A DNA stretch of 64,000 bases. Origin: Deltaproteobacteria bacterium. GTDB lineage: Bacteria > Myxococcota_A > UBA9042 > PHBI01. Shown here piece after piece: positions 1 through 9,808 of the stretch. The notes beneath the pieces were generated by a model. The model made no database searches, was not told the DNA's origin, and saw only the letters and a list, made by a program, of their open reading frames with translations. The stretch covers positions 1 through 64,000 of the forward strand of contig WYBB01000186.1 of the NCBI GenBank assembly GCA_011526585.1, read 5' to 3'. The stretch's first letter is position 1, and every line of letters begins with the position of its first letter. The position numbers and the translations under genes are program-made.

Positions 1-1396
1 AGCCGGCGCCGCCGTCGCACGTGTCGGGGCAGGGGTCGAGCGGGCGCTGCTGGTAGACCTTGCCGAAGCGCTCGGAGACCTCGCGGTCCTCCTGGAAGAC
101 GTGGCTGTAGGCGGCCTTGAGGCGGACGGGTCCGACGCGGCCGGCGATCCCGACCGAGAGGCCGACGCGATCGAAGGAGAGGAAGTCGAGGTGCTCGTAG
201 TTCTCGGGCACGGCGCCGCGTTCCCAGTAGCCGCCGAGCGAGAGCTGGAGCGCGCCGGCGCTGTCCCCCCAGAGGCCGCCGGGGGCTTCGGGCCCGATGA
301 GGTTCCAGGTGCCGCCCAGGCGTACCGAGACGGTGTCGCGCCAGCGCTTCTCGATGACGGTGTCGGGGGCCTCGGCGCCGACGAAGAGGTTGATGGTGCC
401 GTCGAGCTCGACCTCGTAGGCGTCGAGCACTGACCAGGCCTCGTAGACGACGTCGAGCTCGACGTCGAAGATCTCGCGCTCGCCGTCGAGGTGGCGATAG
501 CGCACGCCGGCGCGGAGGCTGGGCGGCAGGGTGAGATCGAGGCGCGCGGCCGAGCCGGGAACGGTGAGCTGCTGCTCGGAGAACTGGGTCTGGCCCGGCA
601 CGTTGGAGAGCGTGAACTCGCCGTCGAGCGAGAGCGCGGTCGGCACGACCTGGCCGGAGATCCCGAGCTCGAGGGCGGGGAGCGGGCGCCACCACGCGCC
701 GACGATCGCCGAGAACGCGGCCATGTCGCTGAGCGAGATCGTCGCGAGCACGTCGTTGCCGCTGTAGTAGGCGTGCAGCTCGCCGGCCTGGGAGCCGTCG
801 ACGACGAGCTCCATCTCGAGGCTCGGCGTCATGACGAGCTGGAGGGTGAGCCCGATGCCGAAGGTGTCGCGGTCGCCCCAGGCGACGGCGAGGCTCGGCT
901 TGACGAGGATCGCTTCGAGCGCGGTCAGCATGTAGCGCTGGCCGCCTTCGATCGGGTAGCGCTTCTGGCCGTGCGCGCTCGGGCCGTAGACGCCGGCGGC
1001 GAAGGTGAAGTCGTCGAGGCCGAAGTCGGTGGTCGCGATGAACATGCCGCCGAGCGCGAAGAGGTCGTCCTGGTTTTCGACCGGCGCGAGCGGGTCGAAG
1101 CCGTAGTCGGTGCCGGGAGGCAGATCGCTCTCGGCGCGGGTGAAGCGCGAGTGCTCGAAGACGAAGACGTGATCGAGCAGAAGATGTGTGCCGCGCAGGC
1201 GCAAGAGCGCGCCGGGGTTCAGGACGAGCGCGGTCGGATCGTCGGCGCGCACGATCGAGGCACCGCCGCGGCCGAGGTTGAAGGTGCCGCTGTCGGGGAT
1301 CTCGAAGCCGCCGGCGTGCGCGGGTGGCGACGCGGCGAGGGTCGAGGCGAGGCAAGCGAGCAGGGCGGGGCGCAATCGGCGATGGGCGACGGTCAT
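1..1396 (-). CDS. FadL/OmpP1-family outer-membrane transport protein (3' end beyond window)
   Basis: Probable outer-membrane beta-barrel of the FadL/OmpP1/TodX family, which takes up long-chain fatty acids or other hydrophobic compounds. About 465 codons lie in the window and the C-terminus runs off the left edge. Residues 1-28 form a signal peptide ending in PAHA. The mature N-terminus GGFEIPDSGTFNLGRGGA, followed shortly by ADDPTALVLNPG, is the FadL-type N-terminal plug signature. The rest alternates short aromatic/hydrophobic strands with acidic loops, as expected for a barrel. A Shine-Dalgarno-like GGGAGAGG precedes the ATG. It is divergent from the M4 protease gene across 159 bp. The family is clear; the substrate is not. 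Confidence 0.85.
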   Translation of the reverse strand, partial: MTVAHRRLRPALLACLASTLAASPPAHAGGFEIPDSGTFNLGRGGASIVRADDPTALVLNPGALLRLRGTHLLLDHVFVFEHSRFTRAESDLPPGTDYGFDPLAPVENQDDLFALGGMFIATTDFGLDDFTFAAGVYGPSAHGQKRYPIEGGQRYMLTALEAILVKPSLAVAWGDRDTFGIGLTLQLVMTPSLEMELVVDGSQAGELHAYYSGNDVLATISLSDMAAFSAIVGAWWRPLPALELGISGQVVPTALSLDGEFTLSNVPGQTQFSEQQLTVPGSAARLDLTLPPSLRAGVRYRHLDGEREIFDVELDVVYEAWSVLDAYEVELDGTINLFVGAEAPDTVIEKRWRDTVSVRLGGTWNLIGPEAPGGLWGDSAGALQLSLGGYWERGAVPENYEHLDFLSFDRVGLSVGIAGRVGPVRLKAAYSHVFQEDREVSERFGKVYQQRPLDPCPDTCDGGAG

Positions 1397-1555
1397 GGCC
1401 TCTCCCTTTTCGGCCAGACCCGGCCTGGACGCAATGCCACACCCGCGCGTGGTGCATGCAACCGGTCGCGCGCGAGATCGACCCGAGCGTGCGGCCCCTT
1501 GAAGGTGCGATGCGGCGTTATCATGATCGCTCCGGCCGCCACCGGAGGTGAGGCC

Positions 1556-4237
1556 ATGGTGCCGCGTCGCAGCTTTTCGCATGTGCTGGTGTGGGCCCTC
1601 TCGCCCGTCGCGCTGAGCGCGTGCGGAGGGGACGGGGGCGAGCCGGCGACCGACACGGCCCAGGACGAGGCCGACGCGACGCCCGAGACCCCGGCCGAGC
1701 GGCTGGCCCGGGACTCGCAGGTGACGCCGGAGATCCACCTCGTGCGCGGCACCTTGCGGAGCGCGCGCGGGGCCTTCGCCGTGAGCGCCGGGGCTTCTCC
1801 CGAAGAGGCCGCCCGAGCGCTCGTCGCGCGCCACCCGGCGCTCTTCGGGGGCGCCGACGCCGCGCGCGACCTGCCGCTGCGCGACGTGCGCGGTGAGTCG
1901 GGTGACACGACGCTCGTGGTGCTCGACCGCACGCACGCGGGCCGACCGGTCTTCGGCTCCGAGGTGCGCGTCGCCGTCACGCCGTCCGGGATCATCACGT
2001 CGATCGGCGCGAACGTGCCCGGCGCGATCGGCGTCGCCGCCGACGCGACCCTGGGCGCCGCCGACGCCGCCGCGCGCGCGGTCGAGGCCTTCGGCGCGGA
2101 AGGTCTCGCGACCACGGCGGCTGGCGAGCCGGTGCTGGGCGTCTTCGATCCGGGCGTGCTGCTCGATCGCGACGGCGCGTCGGCGCTCGCCTGGTCGGTG
2201 CGCCTCGCCGACGGCACCGGGGACCGCGCCTTCGAGGTCCTGGTCGACGCGTCCGACGGGCGGGTCCATCACGTCTACCCGCTCAGCGTCGCGGCGCGCG
2301 ACCGGCTCGTCGCGGTGTGCAACCCGAGCCATATCGGCATGCAGACCTGCGCCGAGACCGAGCACCGCGTGCTTTATAACGAGGCGGGCCTGGCGGTCTT
2401 CGTGCCCGACATCGACCCGGAGCTCGCGGCGCTGCTCGAACGCGCGGGCCGCATGCACGACTGGCTCGGCCGCGCGCACCAGTACCTGCAGACGACCTTC
2501 GCGCGCGACAGCTGGGATGGCGCGGGCGGGCAGCTCCGGGCCTTTCTCGGGATCTACGAGTCCAACGCGTTCTGGCAGCCCGGTCCCGACGCGCTCTTCT
2601 TCCACCCCACCTACGAGAGCTTCGACATCGTGATGCACGAGCTCGGACACGCCATCGCGATCCACGACGCCCGGCTCGCGACCTGGGGCCAGCCGGGCGC
2701 TCTGAACGAGGCGCTGGGTGACGTGATGGCGGCCTTCGTCGAAGACGACTGGCAGATCCGCCGCGCCGACGGCAGCGTGCTGCGCGATCTCTCCCAGAGC
2801 GCCGCCTATCGCACCGCGACCCACTACCCCGAGGACCTCCTCGGGCCGGCCGCAGGCACCTGCGAGCCGGGCTTCTTTCGCGACTGCCTCGAGCGCTCGC
2901 ACGACGCCGGCTGGGTCCACTACAACAGCGCGCTGCCGAGCCTGGCGGTCTACCTCATGGTGCACGGTGGACAGAACCCCGGCCGGCCCGGGCACCACCC
3001 GGTCCAGGCGCTGGGCAAGACGAAGACCGAGCAGATCGTCTACTTCGCGCTGCGCTTCTACCTGCGCGCCACGTCGAGCTTCGACGACTTCCGCTTCCAG
3101 ATGTTGTCGGCGTGTACGCACCTGCAGCGACGTGGGCGCGACGGCATCACGCTCGAGGACTGCGGCGCCATGCTCAACGCCTTCGCGGCGGTGGGGATCG
3201 GCGCCTTCGACCGCGACCACGACACCTGGGGCGACAGCTGTGAGCACGTGTCCGTCGAGTGCGTGGCGATCGACAACTGCCCGGAGCTGTCCAATGAAGA
3301 TCAGCGTGACGGCGACGGGGACGGTCTCGGCGACGCGTGCGACCACGACGAGCCCGAGCCGGGCCCGGAGGCGGTCGAGCCCGAGGAGACGGTCGACTCC
3401 GATGATGCGGACGAGCCCGACGGGGTCGTCACCGGCTTCTGTCCCGCGGTCTTTCCGACCGGCGCGGGCGCGCTGCCGCTGACGAGCGAGCTCGGGCCCG
3501 GGCCGTTGCCGCTCGCGGCCGATCAGGGGAGCCGCGTCTCGTGTCTCTATGGCGACGCGCGCTTCGAGCTCGACTGGGTGCACAGCGCCGGACCGTTCGA
3601 GTCGCCTGCGTGCTGGGCGACCCGGCTTCAGGGTGCGACCGGTGCCTGCAGCGTGGGCCGTCAGGCGCAGGTGTGGATCAGCAAGCCCGGCGCGGATCCC
3701 GCGGCGGCCGAGAGCTTCGCGGCGTCGCTCTTGTCGACGATCGAGGAGCTTGCGCTCGCGTGTCCGACCCACCCGCCGGACAGCTCGGCGTGCGCGACGG
3801 CGGCGCGGATCGCCTGCCCACCCTTCGAGGCCGACGCCGACGGCGGCGCGCGCCCGCTGGCGCCCAACAGCAAGACCTGCCCCGACTCGCCGCGACCCGG
3901 CGTGTTCAACAATGCGCGCTGCGACTACGTGTGGGTCGATTGTCCGGGCCCGGTGCTCAGGGCGCCGACCGGTCCCCCGGCGACGAGCGCGGCGCAGGGC
4001 TCCTACACCGTCGCGTGGGAGACCGCGGCCGCGACGCCGTCGCCGTCGGGTCACGAGTGCACGGGCGATTCCCGCTACACGAGCTTCGGGTTCCTCTTCT
4101 GGGCGAGCGCGTCGCACTTCGCCTCGGTCGGCCACCTGCCGCGCGCGGGCGAGACGCCGGCCGCGGTGGACGCCGTGGAGGTGCACGCGCTCGATCTCTT
4201 GGAGTCGGCGGAGGCGCTGGCCGCGCCGTGCCCGTGA
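1556..4237 (+). CDS. M4 (thermolysin-like) metalloprotease lipoprotein with TSP3 repeats
   Basis: Predicted secreted zinc endopeptidase of 893 residues. The signal peptide ends in the lipobox LSAC, followed by an acidic Thr/Asp/Glu linker. Residues about 60-260 resemble the FTP/PepSY propeptide of M4 enzymes. The catalytic domain has HELGHAI (H361, E362, H365), the third zinc ligand E385 in NEALGD exactly 24 residues after H361 as in thermolysin, and H455 in GWVHYNS, matching the transition-state histidine. Residues about 555-600 are Asp-rich calcium-binding thrombospondin type-3-like repeats. After a second acidic linker comes a Cys-containing C-terminal domain that I do not recognise. The ATG at 1556 has GGAGGTGA just upstream; the frame is open far upstream without a plausible start. 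Probably surface-anchored and self-processing. Confidence 0.9.
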   Translation: MVPRRSFSHVLVWALSPVALSACGGDGGEPATDTAQDEADATPETPAERLARDSQVTPEIHLVRGTLRSARGAFAVSAGASPEEAARALVARHPALFGGADAARDLPLRDVRGESGDTTLVVLDRTHAGRPVFGSEVRVAVTPSGIITSIGANVPGAIGVAADATLGAADAAARAVEAFGAEGLATTAAGEPVLGVFDPGVLLDRDGASALAWSVRLADGTGDRAFEVLVDASDGRVHHVYPLSVAARDRLVAVCNPSHIGMQTCAETEHRVLYNEAGLAVFVPDIDPELAALLERAGRMHDWLGRAHQYLQTTFARDSWDGAGGQLRAFLGIYESNAFWQPGPDALFFHPTYESFDIVMHELGHAIAIHDARLATWGQPGALNEALGDVMAAFVEDDWQIRRADGSVLRDLSQSAAYRTATHYPEDLLGPAAGTCEPGFFRDCLERSHDAGWVHYNSALPSLAVYLMVHGGQNPGRPGHHPVQALGKTKTEQIVYFALRFYLRATSSFDDFRFQMLSACTHLQRRGRDGITLEDCGAMLNAFAAVGIGAFDRDHDTWGDSCEHVSVECVAIDNCPELSNEDQRDGDGDGLGDACDHDEPEPGPEAVEPEETVDSDDADEPDGVVTGFCPAVFPTGAGALPLTSELGPGPLPLAADQGSRVSCLYGDARFELDWVHSAGPFESPACWATRLQGATGACSVGRQAQVWISKPGADPAAAESFAASLLSTIEELALACPTHPPDSSACATAARIACPPFEADADGGARPLAPNSKTCPDSPRPGVFNNARCDYVWVDCPGPVLRAPTGPPATSAAQGSYTVAWETAAATPSPSGHECTGDSRYTSFGFLFWASASHFASVGHLPRAGETPAAVDAVEVHALDLLESAEALAAPCP

Positions 4238-4243
4238 GCGAGG

Positions 4244-7200
4244 TCAGGGCACGCACGCGCCGTCGACGCAGCGGCGCTCGGGGCCGCAGGAGAAGTCCTC
4301 GGCGCAGCGCCCGATCGTCAAGGGCGCGCCCGAGTTGTTGCAGGTCGCCTCGCGCGAGTGGATCTCGGGGTAGTTGTAGTCGAAGCAGCGGCCGGACTCG
4401 CAGAGCCCGGTCATGGGGCCGCTCAGCGGGCGACAGTCGTCGTGGCGCTCGCAGCTCGCCGGGGTGGTGAGCATGATGCGTTGCACGTTGCCGCGGTCGT
4501 GCATGCAGTGGGCGCGCTGGCTCGGGCGGTAGTCCTCGAGCGGTGGATCGAAGACGACGAAGAGCAGGCCGTCGGGTGAGACCAGGAACTCGTCGCCGTT
4601 GGCGGCGAAGGTGACGAAGCCCTCGCCGAAGTCGTAGCCGCCGGTGACGATCCTCGGATCTTCGGGCTCGCCCGGAAACCAGAACGGGCCGCCGGCCGGC
4701 CAGTCGGCGAGGACCTCGAAGACGAGCGTGCCGTCGGGCGCGTAGACCTTGAGCGGCGCGCCGACGACCGCCTCGTCGGCCAGGCCCATCTGGAGGTGCG
4801 CGCTGACCAGGGCCTCGGAGGGAGGCGGGTGGCTGTCCGGTCCGAGCCCGAATTCGGCGGTCCAGAGGTAGCGATCGTCGGACATGATCGCGACCCAGCT
4901 CGCGGCCTGGGCGTCGTTGCCCGGCGCGTAGAGGAAGAGCTCGAGGTGGCGGCGCGGGCGTGGCTCGCCGGCGTTGGTGACGAAGGGCTGGAAGGGCACG
5001 TTGAAGGCGGTGTCGACGCCGACCTCGACCTGCGCGGGCGCGTCGGGGATCGCCGCGGCGGGCCACGGGGTCCACCAGTCGAAGAGGAGGAGCGAGCGCT
5101 GGCTCACGTTCGTGCCGGTCGGCGGGGCGTGGGCGCGGATGACCAGGTGGCCGCGGTCGGCGCGCAGGAAGACCTGGCCGAGGTCGTGGCGCTCGAGGAA
5201 GAAGTCGATGCGGATCGGGGCCGAGGAGAAGCCGACGCCGAGCGCGTTGGTGCCGGCGAGCGTGACCGTGACCGCCTCACCGATCGGGGCGACGTCGGGG
5301 ATCGTCACGGCGACGCGATCGTCGGAGACCGAGGCGGTATGAACGCTGGTCATACCGTCGTGCACGACCGTGACCTCGACCTCCATCGCGCCGATGGGGC
5401 TGCCCTGGTAGTACGAGAAGCGCAGGCTGCCGAGCGGCCTTGCGGCGGTGCTCGTCGCGGAGAAGGTGACCGCGCTGGCGGCGGAATCGGGGAAGCGCTC
5501 GGGGTCGAGGCCGGCGGCGGTCACCGCGACCGCGCCTTCGGTGGCGGGCAGGGTCAGGCGAACCGCGGCGCGCGAGCCGACGGTCGCCTTGTCGACGAAG
5601 GTGGTCTCGGCGCCGTCGAGGCGCGGGCGCTGGCCGGGCGGCAGGCCGAGATCGGCGGTGGAGAAGCGGATGAGCGTGCCGTCGGGCACGGGTGGGCTCG
5701 CTTCGACCGTGAGCTGGACCGGCAGCTCGCTTCCCGGTGGTCCGTGCTGCCCGTCGCCGAGGAGCTTGCGCAGGATCGTACCGGTCACCGACTCGACGAC
5801 GAAGGTGAGCGTGTTCGGATCGCACACGTTGCAGGGCACGTCTTCGTCCTCGGTCGGGCAGGCGCGCACGTAGACCTTCGCGGGGTGGCCCGCGACGGTC
5901 GTCACGGGGAAGCGCGCGTAGCCGTCCGGGTCGCTGACGCTCCAGTCGCCCTCGGACGGCGAGAGGCAGGTCTCGAAGGTGAGGTCCATGAACTGCGCGA
6001 AGCGGATCACCTGCCCTTGCGCGGGTCTCAGCGCGGCGTCGAGGTAGCGCACCTCGAGGGTGACGGTCTCGCCCGGCGCGACGGGCGGCGGGTGGAGGCC
6101 GCCGGGGGAGGTCGCCTCCAGGCGGGGTCGGGCGGCCCCGGGATCGGGCACGCCGATGGTGGCGAGGTCTTCGGTCTTGCACCAGGCGAGCGCGGCCTCG
6201 TCGGCGTCGCGGTAGGCGCTCTGGCAGTGCTCGAGCCCGCCGGCGTAGACGAGCGGCGCGCCGCCCGTCGGATCGTGGGCGCGGCACAGCGCGTCGACGC
6301 GCTGGTCTTCGGCGAGATCCTGCCAGCTCGGCTCGTCGCAGGCGTTGCGCACGTGACGGCGCGCGAGCTCGACGCAGAGATCGCAGCGCTCTTCGTCGCG
6401 CACACATCTGTCGCGCAGGAGGTCGAGGTCCTCGCGCGTGGTGGCGTCGCACCAGTAGACGGTGTGCGCGCGGTTGAAGACGCGCAGGGTCGCCGCCTCG
6501 GGCGACTCGCAGCGCGCGGCGGCGCGGTTGCAGACGAGCGGCGCGGCGCAGTCGGCGTCCTCGGCGCAGGCGCCGGAGGCTTCGACCGACCAGCGCGACA
6601 GCGGCGCGGCGTCGGCCTGGTCCGGCACCGCCTCGGCGAGGTAGTCGCTGTTCTTGCCGAAGGAGAAGACGGTGGCGAGCTCCGGGCCGAGCGCGAGGTC
6701 GGCGTTCTCGCCGCCGCCGGGATTCTGCAGCTGGTTCAAGTAGAAGGCGGCGTTGAGCGAGACGAGGGCGTTGCGCCAGCGGCGCACCGACGGCACGTTG
6801 AGCACGACCTGGCCGACGACGCCGGTCACGCGCGTGACGGTGAGCTCGAGGAGCGCGAGGTGGGACGGAGCGACGGCGAAGGAGCCGAAGCCCAGCGCGC
6901 GGTACATCGCGGCGTTGCTCGCGCGGCGCGAGAAGCACGCGTCCGAGTGGTGCAGATCGGGCGCGACGCCGGCGAGGTAGGCGGGGGTCGTCGGCTCGCC
7001 CGCGAGCATGGGCCCGGCGCGGTAGACCTCGAGCAGCGCCGTGGCGACGCAGCGCTGTTGCGCGCGAAACTGCTCCTCGAACTCGGCGACGTTGCCGGCG
7101 CTCTGCGTGAGGTAGAGCGAAGACAGCGTCGGGTCCTGGTAGAGCTGGATGCAGGGCAGCACGTAGTCGTCGCCGACCCCGTTGTAGAGGGCGCCTTCGA

Positions 7201-8227
7201 AGCGGTATTGGCCGGAGAGCTCGTCGACCGGGGCCGAGAGCGGATCCTGCGAGACGGTGCCGAGCACGACGCCGCCCGTGACCGCGCCCTGGTCGACGAG
7301 GACCGGCTCGACCAGGGTGCGCCAGCCGTGGATGACGCCCGAGAGCATCGCGACCGCCTTGGCGTCGGGGAGGCTGTCGGCGGAAGGCACGCGCGGGGTG
7401 CCCCAGCGCTCCCACATGTGGCCGGTCGAGAACGCGTCCTGCAGGTGGTGCTGCCCGATGGCGGCGAGCGACAGGGCGTGCCGCTCGCACTCGGCGAGCA
7501 CCTCGTCGACGAGGGTGCGGCTGCGCTCGGCGTGCGGCCAGGACGCGGCGGTCTCGGACAGCGCCTTGCACTCGCTGATCAGCTCCAGCGCCAGCGCGTG
7601 GTAGTGCTCGAAGACCGCGCGCGCCTGCGGCACGAAGTGGTTGGAGTTGACCGGGCCGAGCACCTCGGTGAACTCGTGGCAGGTCTGGACCTCTTCGCGC
7701 GTGCGGCGCGCGACGTTGGCGATGGCGCAGTGCTCGTAGCCCGAGGCCCAGTCGGCGAGCGAGCTGCCGAAGTCGGGCAGCTCGGAGAAGCCGGTGACGG
7801 TGTAGGGACGCTCGTGGCGGCGGAGCGGGCCGTCGTGCGTGAAGGCCGCCGGCGTGAGCGTGCTGTGGGTGCGCCCGGCGTGGGTGAAGGTCTCGTCGGG
7901 CGCCCAGATGGCGACCTTGTGCTCGTGCGTCTCGCCGTAGGCGTCGAGGCCGAGGTCAGCGAGCGCGCGCGCGGTGATGAAGGCGTGCTCGCCGCCGTAG
8001 ATCCCTTGCGCGGCGACGTAGCCGCCGGCGTTGCAGAAGCTGAAGGTGCTCTCGCTCGGGCCGCGCGGGTCGCGCGCGTAGATCGGCACGCAGAAGGGTG
8101 TCGTCGCCTCGCTCGAGAAGTCGACCCGGCCCTCGGCCTCGACGCAGACCGAGTCCCACGCGGTCGAAGGCGCGGGGGCGAGCACGAGCGCGAGCGCGAG
8201 CGCGAGGCGGGTGGGCCGGCGCGTCAT
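4244..8227 (-). CDS. Large secreted protein with phospholipase-C-like zinc-site motifs
   Basis: Secreted protein of 1327 residues. The signal peptide (1-23, ending in APSTA) leaves Trp24 as the likely mature N-terminus. In zinc-dependent phospholipases C (B. cereus PLC, clostridial alpha-toxin) the mature N-terminal Trp is a zinc ligand. Further ligand-like positions follow: H81 in GGEHAF and H260-x3-D264-x5-H270 in HHLQDAFSTGH, the same spacing as the H-x3-D-x5-H of that family. A convincing final H-x3-E pair was not found, so activity is uncertain. The middle and C-terminal parts hold Ig-like beta-rich segments and two Dickkopf-like Cys-rich patches (near residues 565-585 and at the extreme C-terminus). 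Its ATG overlaps the stop of the upstream lipoprotein gene (ATGA), so the two are probably translationally coupled. Confidence 0.72.
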   Translation of the reverse strand: MTRRPTRLALALALVLAPAPSTAWDSVCVEAEGRVDFSSEATTPFCVPIYARDPRGPSESTFSFCNAGGYVAAQGIYGGEHAFITARALADLGLDAYGETHEHKVAIWAPDETFTHAGRTHSTLTPAAFTHDGPLRRHERPYTVTGFSELPDFGSSLADWASGYEHCAIANVARRTREEVQTCHEFTEVLGPVNSNHFVPQARAVFEHYHALALELISECKALSETAASWPHAERSRTLVDEVLAECERHALSLAAIGQHHLQDAFSTGHMWERWGTPRVPSADSLPDAKAVAMLSGVIHGWRTLVEPVLVDQGAVTGGVVLGTVSQDPLSAPVDELSGQYRFEGALYNGVGDDYVLPCIQLYQDPTLSSLYLTQSAGNVAEFEEQFRAQQRCVATALLEVYRAGPMLAGEPTTPAYLAGVAPDLHHSDACFSRRASNAAMYRALGFGSFAVAPSHLALLELTVTRVTGVVGQVVLNVPSVRRWRNALVSLNAAFYLNQLQNPGGGENADLALGPELATVFSFGKNSDYLAEAVPDQADAAPLSRWSVEASGACAEDADCAAPLVCNRAAARCESPEAATLRVFNRAHTVYWCDATTREDLDLLRDRCVRDEERCDLCVELARRHVRNACDEPSWQDLAEDQRVDALCRAHDPTGGAPLVYAGGLEHCQSAYRDADEAALAWCKTEDLATIGVPDPGAARPRLEATSPGGLHPPPVAPGETVTLEVRYLDAALRPAQGQVIRFAQFMDLTFETCLSPSEGDWSVSDPDGYARFPVTTVAGHPAKVYVRACPTEDEDVPCNVCDPNTLTFVVESVTGTILRKLLGDGQHGPPGSELPVQLTVEASPPVPDGTLIRFSTADLGLPPGQRPRLDGAETTFVDKATVGSRAAVRLTLPATEGAVAVTAAGLDPERFPDSAASAVTFSATSTAARPLGSLRFSYYQGSPIGAMEVEVTVVHDGMTSVHTASVSDDRVAVTIPDVAPIGEAVTVTLAGTNALGVGFSSAPIRIDFFLERHDLGQVFLRADRGHLVIRAHAPPTGTNVSQRSLLLFDWWTPWPAAAIPDAPAQVEVGVDTAFNVPFQPFVTNAGEPRPRRHLELFLYAPGNDAQAASWVAIMSDDRYLWTAEFGLGPDSHPPPSEALVSAHLQMGLADEAVVGAPLKVYAPDGTLVFEVLADWPAGGPFWFPGEPEDPRIVTGGYDFGEGFVTFAANGDEFLVSPDGLLFVVFDPPLEDYRPSQRAHCMHDRGNVQRIMLTTPASCERHDDCRPLSGPMTGLCESGRCFDYNYPEIHSREATCNNSGAPLTIGRCAEDFSCGPERRCVDGACVP

Positions 8228-8712
8228 GGCTCACCCCCTTCGAGGAAGGCGGCGAGGCCGGGGTAGCAGCCGCGGCCGTCGGCGAGGTGGGCGCGGAAGG
8301 CGGCGGCGACGTCGGTCGGCGCGGCGGCGGCGAAGGCCTCCTGGCAGGCGGCGGGGCAGCAGCGCTCGGCTTCCTCCCAGGGGCGATCGCTCGCGCAGGT
8401 CGGGGCGTCCGAGACGCAGCGGGCGATGATCGCGTCGCCCTTTTCGGGCTGGCGCTCGATGCAGGCGATCACCTCGTGCAGGCAGCCGCCCTTGGCGGTG
8501 AGCGGGTCGCGCAGGGCCTCGTCGACGCGCACGCGGAAGCGGTCGCCGCCGCTCTCGGTGTCGATGACGATCCTCTTGCCCTCGTCGTCGACCGGCAGGC
8601 CGGCGAACGGATCGGGGGCGAAGAAGATCGTGCTCGTCGTCGCGGGCGTGTCGGACGAGCAGGCGCCGAGCGCGGCGAGCGCGAGCCACGAGAGCACGGA
8701 GGATGTGTGCAT
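8224..8712 (-). CDS. Small cysteine-containing lipoprotein, function unknown
   Basis: Protein of 162 residues starting MHTSSVLSWLALAALGAC, a lipoprotein signal with lipobox LGAC. After cleavage it has a short Thr/Pro stretch and then a soluble domain with six or more cysteines (GGCLHEVIAC, CVSDAPTCASD, ERCCPAAC, GRGCYPG) that could form disulfides in the periplasm. It is the first gene of a minus-strand pair; its TGA overlaps the ATG of the large PLC-like protein, suggesting shared expression and possibly a shared complex or substrate. I recognise no family. The ATG at 8712 was chosen because it opens the signal peptide. Confidence 0.8.
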   Translation of the reverse strand: MHTSSVLSWLALAALGACSSDTPATTSTIFFAPDPFAGLPVDDEGKRIVIDTESGGDRFRVRVDEALRDPLTAKGGCLHEVIACIERQPEKGDAIIARCVSDAPTCASDRPWEEAERCCPAACQEAFAAAAPTDVAAAFRAHLADGRGCYPGLAAFLEGGEP

Positions 8713-8911
8713 GGCCGTGAGCGTAGCACCGATTGGCACGCGACGCTTGCGGCGAGGGTGGAAATCTCGCGCGCCGCGCGGCGGCTCAGCGTGCGCGCGG
8801 CTTGCCGTCGTGGGGGCCGAGGGTGCGCGCGGGCGCGTCGTCCCACCAGTTGCTCCAGGGGCGCTGCACAAGCGCTGGTGTCGGATGGCGAGCTCGGGCA
8901 TGCTCGCGCCC

Positions 8912-9808
8912 ATGAACGGTGAGCACAGCGCGGTCGTCGTGGCCATGGGTGTGGTGGTCGGGGCCTGGTCGATGCTTGCGAGCGGCTGCTCGAACGAGAC
9001 CGACGCCTCGGAGAACAAGCTGCCGTATCTGTCCGAGCGCGAGGTGGTCGAGACCGTCGGCGGCGGGGAGGAGGTCTCGGCGAGCGGCTGCGAGTGCCTG
9101 ACGGCGGGGCGTTGGTATCGCTTCGACAGGCTGGCGCTGACGTCGATCGACGGCGAGGACCACCCGGTGATCTCGACCCTGAACAACCTCTGGCAGGCGG
9201 ACATCGACGGGCGCGAGCTGTCGATCATGCTCGAGATCAGCGAGGTCGGCGCCAGCGAGGTGAAGGCCAGGGTGATGAACGGCGCGCGCGTCGACGAGAC
9301 CGAGACGGTGTGCCGCCTCGATCACACCGTGGTCGAGGTCGTCTTCCCGCGCAGCGGCTGCCGCCTCGAGGCGTCGAATGAATCAGCGTTCAACGTGTAC
9401 GCCGGCACCGAGACCTATCCGAAGAACTGCTCGACGACCTTGCCGGTGCGCCACGCGATCCCGGTGAGCAGGGCGCGCATCGAGGGCAACGTCGCCGACG
9501 ATTGCGGCGGGATCATCGGCGGCAAGGTGCCGGCCGGCGGGCTCGGCCAGGCCGAGCTCGACAAGATCTGCACCTGTCTCCTCCTGCCGGGCGCGCCGGC
9601 CGAGGACTGCGGCGCGCTCGACGCGAGCTTCGACGCTACGGCGTGCCTCGGCTGCAACGCCAAGTACCAGCCGCTCGGCCAGCTGCTCGCCGCCTTCGGC
9701 GAGCCCGAGTGGCTGTGCACCACCGAGGACGGCGCGCCGGCGGCGTGCATCACCGCCGACTTCACCGCGGTCGCGATGGAGGCGGCGCCGTCGTCCTGCG
9801 CTCAGTGA
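8912..9808 (+). CDS. Hypothetical lipoprotein with cysteine-rich domain
   Basis: About 298 residues. A hydrophobic signal (AVVVAMGVVVGAWSML) ends in ASGC, an acceptable lipobox with Ala instead of the usual Leu at -3. The mature part contains many Cys residues (SGCECLTAG, ETVCRLD, RSGCRLE, KNCSTT, DDCGG, CTCLLLPG, EDCG, CLGCNAKYQ), suggesting an extracytoplasmic disulfide-bonded fold. No family recognised. Upstream in-frame ATGs at 8885 and 8900 are possible starts; 8912 gives the most compact signal peptide. The 3' end overlaps the convergent cysteine-cluster gene by 7 bp. Confidence 0.75.
   Translation: MNGEHSAVVVAMGVVVGAWSMLASGCSNETDASENKLPYLSEREVVETVGGGEEVSASGCECLTAGRWYRFDRLALTSIDGEDHPVISTLNNLWQADIDGRELSIMLEISEVGASEVKARVMNGARVDETETVCRLDHTVVEVVFPRSGCRLEASNESAFNVYAGTETYPKNCSTTLPVRHAIPVSRARIEGNVADDCGGIIGGKVPAGGLGQAELDKICTCLLLPGAPAEDCGALDASFDATACLGCNAKYQPLGQLLAAFGEPEWLCTTEDGAPAACITADFTAVAMEAAPSSCAQ

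Noticed and set aside
491..1555. Upstream extension of the M4 protease frame.
   Set aside because: It is antisense to the FadL gene, and the lipoprotein signal begins at the 1556 ATG with an excellent ribosome site.
4796..8266. Long plus-strand open frame (over 1100 codons) opposite the large PLC-like gene.
   Set aside because: It is antisense to a gene with a clear signal peptide, Cys motifs and operon context. Its translation is Arg/Glu/Val/Gly-rich low complexity, typical of antisense frames in very G+C-rich DNA.
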